A model generated the notes under the pieces. It saw only the letters and a list, made by a program, of their open reading frames with translations, was not told the origin of the DNA and searched no databases. 64,000 bases of DNA from Anaeramoeba flamelloides. Taxonomy: Eukaryota; Metamonada; Anaeramoebidae. The stretch is taken from positions 9,858,001-9,922,000 of the forward strand of contig JANTQA010000029.1 in assembly GCA_027625915.1 (NCBI GenBank). The letters run 5' to 3'. Both the position numbers and the translations under genes were made by a program. Positions 58,743 through 64,000 of this stretch are shown here, piece after piece. The stretch's first letter is position 1. Every line of letters starts with the position of its first letter.

Positions 58743-60843
58743 TAATTCTCGATTGGGTTCAGAAAATAATATATTTATTAAATTCCTATTCAGAAAATTA
58801 TGATTTATTTGACAAATTCGTTTGATTTTATAATTATTTATTTTAATTAAAAAAGGAGAGCTAAAAATTATTCTGGAATATCTGATTGAAACAAATTATT
58901 TCTAAAAATTTTCTTTTATTTTGGGTTGAATCTTTTTGTAACTATTTTTTGATTCTGAGAATTCAACCCCTTTATTTTAATTTTTGAAACAGTATTCATT
59001 ATTTTGGTTTTTATTTGATAAAAATATTTGAATATTGAATTTTGAAAGTAAATTTGTAAAAAAAATGTTTTGTAAAATAATAAAAAATAGTTATGGGAAA
59101 AGAAATTTATTGTTATAAATAGTATGGATTCCGTTAGTAAAAATATATTTAAATTTACATATAGTATACAAATGTCGTAAATCTACAAAAATCTAAAATT
59201 GTACAATTTTTCCCTTGGATTCATTCAAATTAAAAAGATAAAAAAAACAAATTTACAAAAATAGGTTTTTATCGATTTATTTTTTCATTTTTGATTTCAA
59301 CAAATTTATTTGGAAAGGTGATTTTTTGTGTTTGTTCTTCGAAAAGAAAATATTCGTTTAAAATTCACACCTTTTCTGGTTTTATTTATTTGATTAATCA
59401 TTGTATTAATTTTGATTATCTCTATAAACATATTTCTAGATCCAAAACCTAATTTAATCAAAAAAAATCTTCAAAAAATTGAAAAATGAAAGACTCAACT
59501 CTGAATTATTTTGGGTTCGCTTTCTTTTCACAAATAGACTAGTGGATGATGTTTTGGTTTCAAAGTTTCAATATTAGGTGACACACACATAATTTTTTTC
59601 AGTAATGTTATTCACACAATTACAATTCATAAAAATGGTAGAAATGTACTTACTCGCTTAATTGAGTAAATCAAAAAAATACAAATTTTAGGATTTTTGA
59701 GGTTTTTTAGGAAATAAAAACATTTATTGATCAAAACATGCAAGAAATTTCAGAATTATAAAAAAAATTAAATTGATTTAAAAAGATATTTAATATTTTT
59801 TTTGACTTTTTACCTTTTCCATATTTACCTTTTTAAGTTATTCGAGTTCCTTAGGTTCCTCACCCCCCTCTTTTTATTTCTTTAGGTGTTTGGGTAGTGT
59901 AAAAGTCAAAAAAATCTTTCAAAGAATTGAAAGACTGGTTAATGATTAGATCTAATTCTAACTTTGTTGTTTTGATTAGATCTTGAACGAAATAAACTGT
60001 ACTTCTACAACTGAAGAGAACTGAATACAACTGATAAAATTTGAAATGGAACCGAACCGAACTGGACTTTACATACAATCTGACCATCGTTTTCTTGTAT
60101 TGGAATTTTGTGAAAATAAGATTTGGGAAATTTACAATAAAAAAAAAAATTATTAAAAAACAAAATAAAATTAAAATATAAAAATATAAAAAATTACGAA
60201 CAAAACAAGTAACTAAATGGAAAATTCCGAAAAACCAATTATAATTCTTAAAAAATAAATAATTATATACATTCAACCCATCTATCAAGTTCAAAATTCA
60301 AACTTAATAAAGTAACCTATTTTATTTGATCTATATTTATTTTAATATTTAGAACTCTTTATTAAAACAAAAAAAAAGCCAGTAATTCAAAAAAATTCAA
60401 CCAAAAAAGGAAACAACCACCAACAAATTCAACAGTTGGGGTGCAAAAAAAAACTTAAGTAGTTATTTTACCTTTTATCTTTTTTTTACTCTCTTTCTTT
60501 TCTTGAGAAAACCAAATTAGTTTTAAAATAATTTCAAAGACTGAAATTAAAAAGGTTCTTTTGACTACTCTTTGAATCTGGAGTCACAAATTTTGCCACT
60601 TCAAAACTCACTCTTTCACAGATTAAGAGCTCTTGAGAACTTCACCCTAATCAATAAAGCTTACTCTCTTTCTTTACTTTTTTTTTTTCTTGATCTTTTT
60701 ATTTTCTATTTTCAAAAAATAAAAAAATTTTGATTTCATTTTTTTAAAAAAAGAAATCCTAAGAGTAATAATCATATCTACATTAAAGACAGGACAAAAA
60801 AAAAAAATCTAAATGAATTTAGAGTTTTTAGGAAGTGTCATCA
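58743..60843. other. Intergenic, nothing recognised after the duplication
   Basis: Up to about 59490 it is collinear with unit A. Beyond that lies a 144-codon minus-strand open stretch at 59860-60294: the N-terminal half is Phe/Ile-rich and the C-terminal half more balanced (SSSVRFHFKFYQLYSVLF). It has no recognisable motif and I do not call it. Confidence 0.35.
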
Positions 60844-61085
60844 AGTGCTGTAGAGTTTCCTAATTACTCATAAAGTGGTGTTATTGTTTCTAATTTATCT
60901 GTGAAGTGTTCTAGGTTTTTTTTACTTGAGAAATAAACAGAAAATTTATTAAAATTTTCGGTTTATTTCTAAAGTAAAAAAAACCTAACAAAATTCTATT
61001 GATTTTATAAATAAATAAAATATTCCAGATAGGTTAGAAACAACGACGCCACTTTATGAGTAATTACGAAACTCTACAACAGTGG
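60844..61085. mobile_element. Foldback MITE with TIRs of about 50 bp, family M
   Basis: The left AGTGCTGTAGAGTTTCCTAA with TTACTCATAAAGTGGTG, and the right CGCCACTTTATGAGTAATTA with CGAAACTCTACAACAGTGG, are inverted. The interior has family F-like GTTCTAGGTTTTTTTTACTT and AAAAAAAACCTAAC modules. Confidence 0.75.
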
Positions 61086-61121
61086 ACGAAAAACCTTCCC
61101 TAATTTCTAAATATTTATGTA

Positions 61122-61314
61122 CAGTCAGTTCCACTTTTAAGACACAAACTTTTAATGAAATTTAACTCACAGAAATAATATCAAATTAAGACAAAAAATT
61201 CAGATACTAGTAAAATAATTTGTAAAAAAAAATTCAAATTTTGTGCCTTAATTTGAGATTTTTTTGTGTCTTAGTTTTGGTTAAAAGTTTGTGTCTTAAA
61301 AGTCGAACTGGCTG
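61122..61314. mobile_element. Tc1/mariner-type MITE, family E (copy 3)
   Basis: 193 bp, from CAGTCAGTTCCACTTTTAAG to CTTAAAAGTCGAACTGGCTG. TA is present on both sides at 61120-61121 and 61315-61316. Best-preserved member, suitable as the family reference. Confidence 0.8.
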
Positions 61315-61339
61315 TATTTTTTTTTTAATTTAACTGTTA

Positions 61340-61605
61340 GATTAATTTAAATTTTTAAATAAAACAGAAAACTTCAAGAAAACTACCATTATTTTTTTTT
61401 TTTAATTTGTCAAATAAACTGAAAATTAAATATATTTTGGGTTTATTCTAAAAAAGAGTAAAAAGAAAACACAGTTAACCTTTCCAGAATTTATAGGAAT
61501 AGAGTAAAATATTTGATTTTTGTCAATTCTTTTGAATTATGTAATAACTAGGCACTCGAAGGCACTCTACAGTACTTGGTATCGCTTGATGGTACTTCTC
61601 GAATT
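61340..61605. repeat. Family F repeat (copy 4)
   Basis: ACAGAAAACTTCAAGAAAAC on the left, TTAACCTTTCCAGAATTTAT in the middle and TAGGCACTCGAAGGCACTCT on the right. Confidence 0.5.
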
Positions 61606-61695
61606 CCTACATTTTTATTTATAAAATTTGATTAAAGACACGATTGATAAATTTATTAACCACAAGAGATAATAAAAACAAGTAATTATTTTATA

Positions 61696-61888
61696 CAATC
61701 AGTTTCAAATTTAAGAAATAAACGATCAATGTTATATAAGACACAAAAAAATCTCAAATTAAGGTGGAAATTTTGGATTTTTTTTTACAAAATATTTTAC
61801 TAGAATCTGAATTTTGTGTATTGATTTGAGATTTTTATTGTGCCTTAAATTTTGTTGAAAGTTTGTTCATTAAAAGTGAAACTGACTC
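61696..61888. mobile_element. Tc1/mariner-type MITE, family E (copy 4)
   Basis: From CAATCAGTTTCAAATTTAAG to TTAAAAGTGAAACTGACT. It keeps the internal AAATCTCAAATTA and GATTTGAGATTTT pair. Confidence 0.65.
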
Positions 61889-62134
61889 TAATTATTATTT
61901 AGAATATTATTTTTTTTAATTTTGATATCAAGATTTCATAAAATATTTTCATTGAATGGACAATTGCATAGTATAAGTTTCAAATCTTTAATGATATTTA
62001 AATTATTTTATTTTTTGCAAAATTTACAACTTTTGATTTATCTTTGTTCATAAATTAAGAAGTTATGTGAAGATAGTTTGTAAATTATCTGAGTTTTAAA
62101 ATCTAACTAGATCCATTTCCTTTTTAAATAATTG

Positions 62135-62295
62135 TTGTCATTAGGTCTTCCAAAATTTCAAAGAATAGAGTAAAAACAAAGACTTAACTCTAGTTTTTCA
62201 AATTCTGGAAAACTACTGTTGCTTTTTTTTAGTTTCTGAAATTAAAAAAAAAAAAAAAACAATTCACTCTACTGCTCTTGAAAGACACTACATTT
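62135..62295. repeat. Family F repeat (copy 5)
   Basis: CATTAGGTCTTCCAAAATTT and TTTCAAATTCTGGAAAACTA, with the degenerate end CTCTACTGCTCTTGAAAGAC. Confidence 0.4.
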
Positions 62296-62859
62296 ATATA
62301 TTTGAGTATTTTTTTCTCGATTTCAGTTATATTAGATGAGTAAAGCAGTTTTAAAACTATAAGTTATTCTCAATCAGAGTAAATACCTCCAGGTTGAATG
62401 AAATTAAAATTTGCTCATCCATTTTTTTTGGTATTTTTTAACAAAACAAAATAAATAAATAGCTTTTTTTTTTTTTCGCAATTAGAGACTTTTAAAAAAG
62501 TTTTTTATACGAAAAATATAAAATAAAATCGTCTCATGAATTGAAGTTCTCTAATTTTTATTAAATTGTTAATAAAATTTATTATCAATGATGAAAGTAG
62601 TAGTTTTATTTAACTTTTTTTTTTTTATCAATTATATTTTTTCATTCCAGTTCGGAAACTTTAAAAATCGATAAACAAAGTCATTTTTCAACTTTAAAAA
62701 ATTCTTTATCATTTTTAAAATTATTTCATTTTGTCCAATCAAATATCAATTGAAAAATATTTTGATTATCTTTTTTTTCTTGAGATTTTTTAAAGATCAA
62801 AAATAAGAAAAGAAAATTTTGGAAAATATTTTATTTTTTAAAGAAAATCTCGCTTTTAG

Positions 62860-63065
62860 TAATTTTCTTCATTGTTTGTATCGATAAATAAAATTTTTAA
62901 ATTGTCTCTTATTTTAAAATTAAAGATGTAATAAATCAAATAGTGAATCCAGGAAGATCCATAAAATTATGATCATTAATATTGTTTCCATATTTAATAA
63001 ATTTCTTGAAATTTAACAGATTACCAAATATTCTTTTTTTCAATTATCCAGAGTATAAACAGCGA
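62860..63065 (+). repeat. Dispersed repeat shared with 12640-12880
   Basis: It has GTGAATCCAGGAAGATCCAT, TTGAAATTTA and TTTTTTCAATTATCCAGAGT in the same order as the other copy. Confidence 0.4.
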
Positions 63066-63126
63066 ATTGATAATATACGTATATAATATATATATATATA
63101 TATATAAATGTGTGTGTGTGTGTGTT
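63066..63126. repeat. (TA)n/(GT)n microsatellite
   Basis: Compound TA and TG dinucleotide run. Confidence 0.85.
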
Positions 63127-64000
63127 AAAATAAAAATATTGTAAAAAATAGCTTTTTTACAATTTTCAAGAGAAATATAGAGTTCCTTACATTATCCAAA
63201 TTTTGGTATTAGTAAATATAATATATTATTATCTAAAAAGACTAAAATATTTTCAAACAAAAAATGATTTGGTAAATAACTAATCTTTTAATTTTTTTAA
63301 AAAGAACACAATTTTCAAAAAAAGTATTTTTATTCAACAAACAAATTTATATGAAAAACCCTTTGTACTTAAAAATAAAAAAGTAACTTTTCTTTTAATT
63401 TTACTGAAATTTTGATATATGTTGTCAACTCTTTATTGGTCTCGATAATTGTCATATATTCTATATTTTACAAAATTTGATATTTACATTTGTGTAACCG
63501 GAATTTTTGTCAATATCAAATTTGGATATTTATAATATTTTTTAAAATGTTGAATAAGAGGTAAAAGAAATTAAATTTAAAATAAGAAACTAATATATCA
63601 GTCAAATTAATATATAAGAATTATTTCTGCTCAATGAAATATATATTTTTAGATTCAAATACAACTTTTAACATTGAAAAATAAAATTTACTCTGAGAAA
63701 GTAAACAATTTTTTTTTTTTTTATCAATAATAAATGTTTATCTATGAGATCGCTAGATTATTTTAAAAGACTAATTCATTAAAGTATAAAAAATTGTTCA
63801 AAAAATGAGCTTTTTTATCAGTATTCAACTTTTTAAAAAACTATATCAATATCAATATTTGATCTATACAGAAATTTCATCGTAGGCTTATAAATGTTGG
63901 AGGGATAAAAGATCCCAAACAATTATAAACTTTTAGTAATAACTCAATTATCTCTCCAAATAATTTCACAACAACTACAATTATATCTGAAACTTTATAG
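63127..64000. other. Window end, nothing recognised
   Basis: AT-rich with no ORF, inverted pair or repeat that I can match elsewhere in the window. Confidence 0.4.

Larger units (their letters stand above)
48771..59490. repeat. Segmental duplication unit B (with receptor copy 4)
   Basis: Partner of 39980-48770. The greater length is explained by a family B insertion (49361-49886), an internal repeat gain in the gene, a family J element (57447-57925) with its flanks, and a hairpin MITE at 58615-58742. Confidence 0.7.

Noticed and set aside
59860-60294. 144-codon minus-strand open frame
   Set aside because: It has no motif, a low-complexity Phe/Ile-rich N-terminal half, an alternative start codon and no paralogue in the window. 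It cannot be told from chance.

Overview
The window is extremely AT-rich eukaryotic DNA: long A/T homopolymers, poly-purine tracts, (TA)n microsatellites, one spliced gene, large single-exon multi-domain surface-protein genes and dozens of short inverted-repeat elements. I see no bacterial operons, ribosome-binding sites, rRNA, confident tRNA or CRISPR. The protein style (bacterial-like W-containing repeats joined to GCC2/GCC3 cysteine repeats and a polytopic membrane domain, in multicopy families) suggests a free-living or anaerobic amoeboid protist. An Anaeramoeba-like metamonad is my best guess, from memory of such families and not from a search. The standard genetic code fits every gene read here.

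Layout. (1) 0-9.1 kb: a cyclin Y-like gene on the + strand, reconstructed here from five exons with GT-AG introns. Its third visible intron is about 4.9 kb and holds a decayed LINE fragment and several MITE-like elements. (2) 9.1-16.4 kb: a mobile-element graveyard with foldback/TIR elements, some nested two deep. (3) 16.5-20.9, 29.6-34.0, 42.7-47.2 and 52.0-56.6 kb: four paralogous minus-strand genes of about 4.4-4.6 kb. Each encodes a predicted signal peptide, seven W-containing repeats (probably a seven-bladed beta-propeller), GCC2/GCC3 ephrin-receptor-like cysteine repeats interrupted by a hypervariable Lys/Glu/Arg segment, and a C-terminal domain of about nine membrane segments. The 29.6-34.0 kb copy is open throughout (1474 aa). 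Each of the other three has one or two single-base homopolymer expansions in the membrane-domain half. (4) 39.98-59.5 kb: a tandem segmental duplication of about 9-10 kb carries copies 3 and 4. It gives empty and filled sites for several elements and shows a segment of about 250 bp inverted between the two units. (5) 59.5-64 kb: more MITEs, including Tc1/mariner-type hairpins with TA target duplications, and no recognisable gene.

The four surface proteins would act at the plasma membrane as receptor- or adhesin-like molecules. Their membrane halves are nearly identical, while the propellers and charged segments diverge, as expected of a diversifying surface family kept similar in part by recent duplication or gene conversion. 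Their shared upstream leader and CACAAAA-type repeats may be common regulatory sequence. The cyclin Y-like gene is the only conserved housekeeping-type gene recognised.
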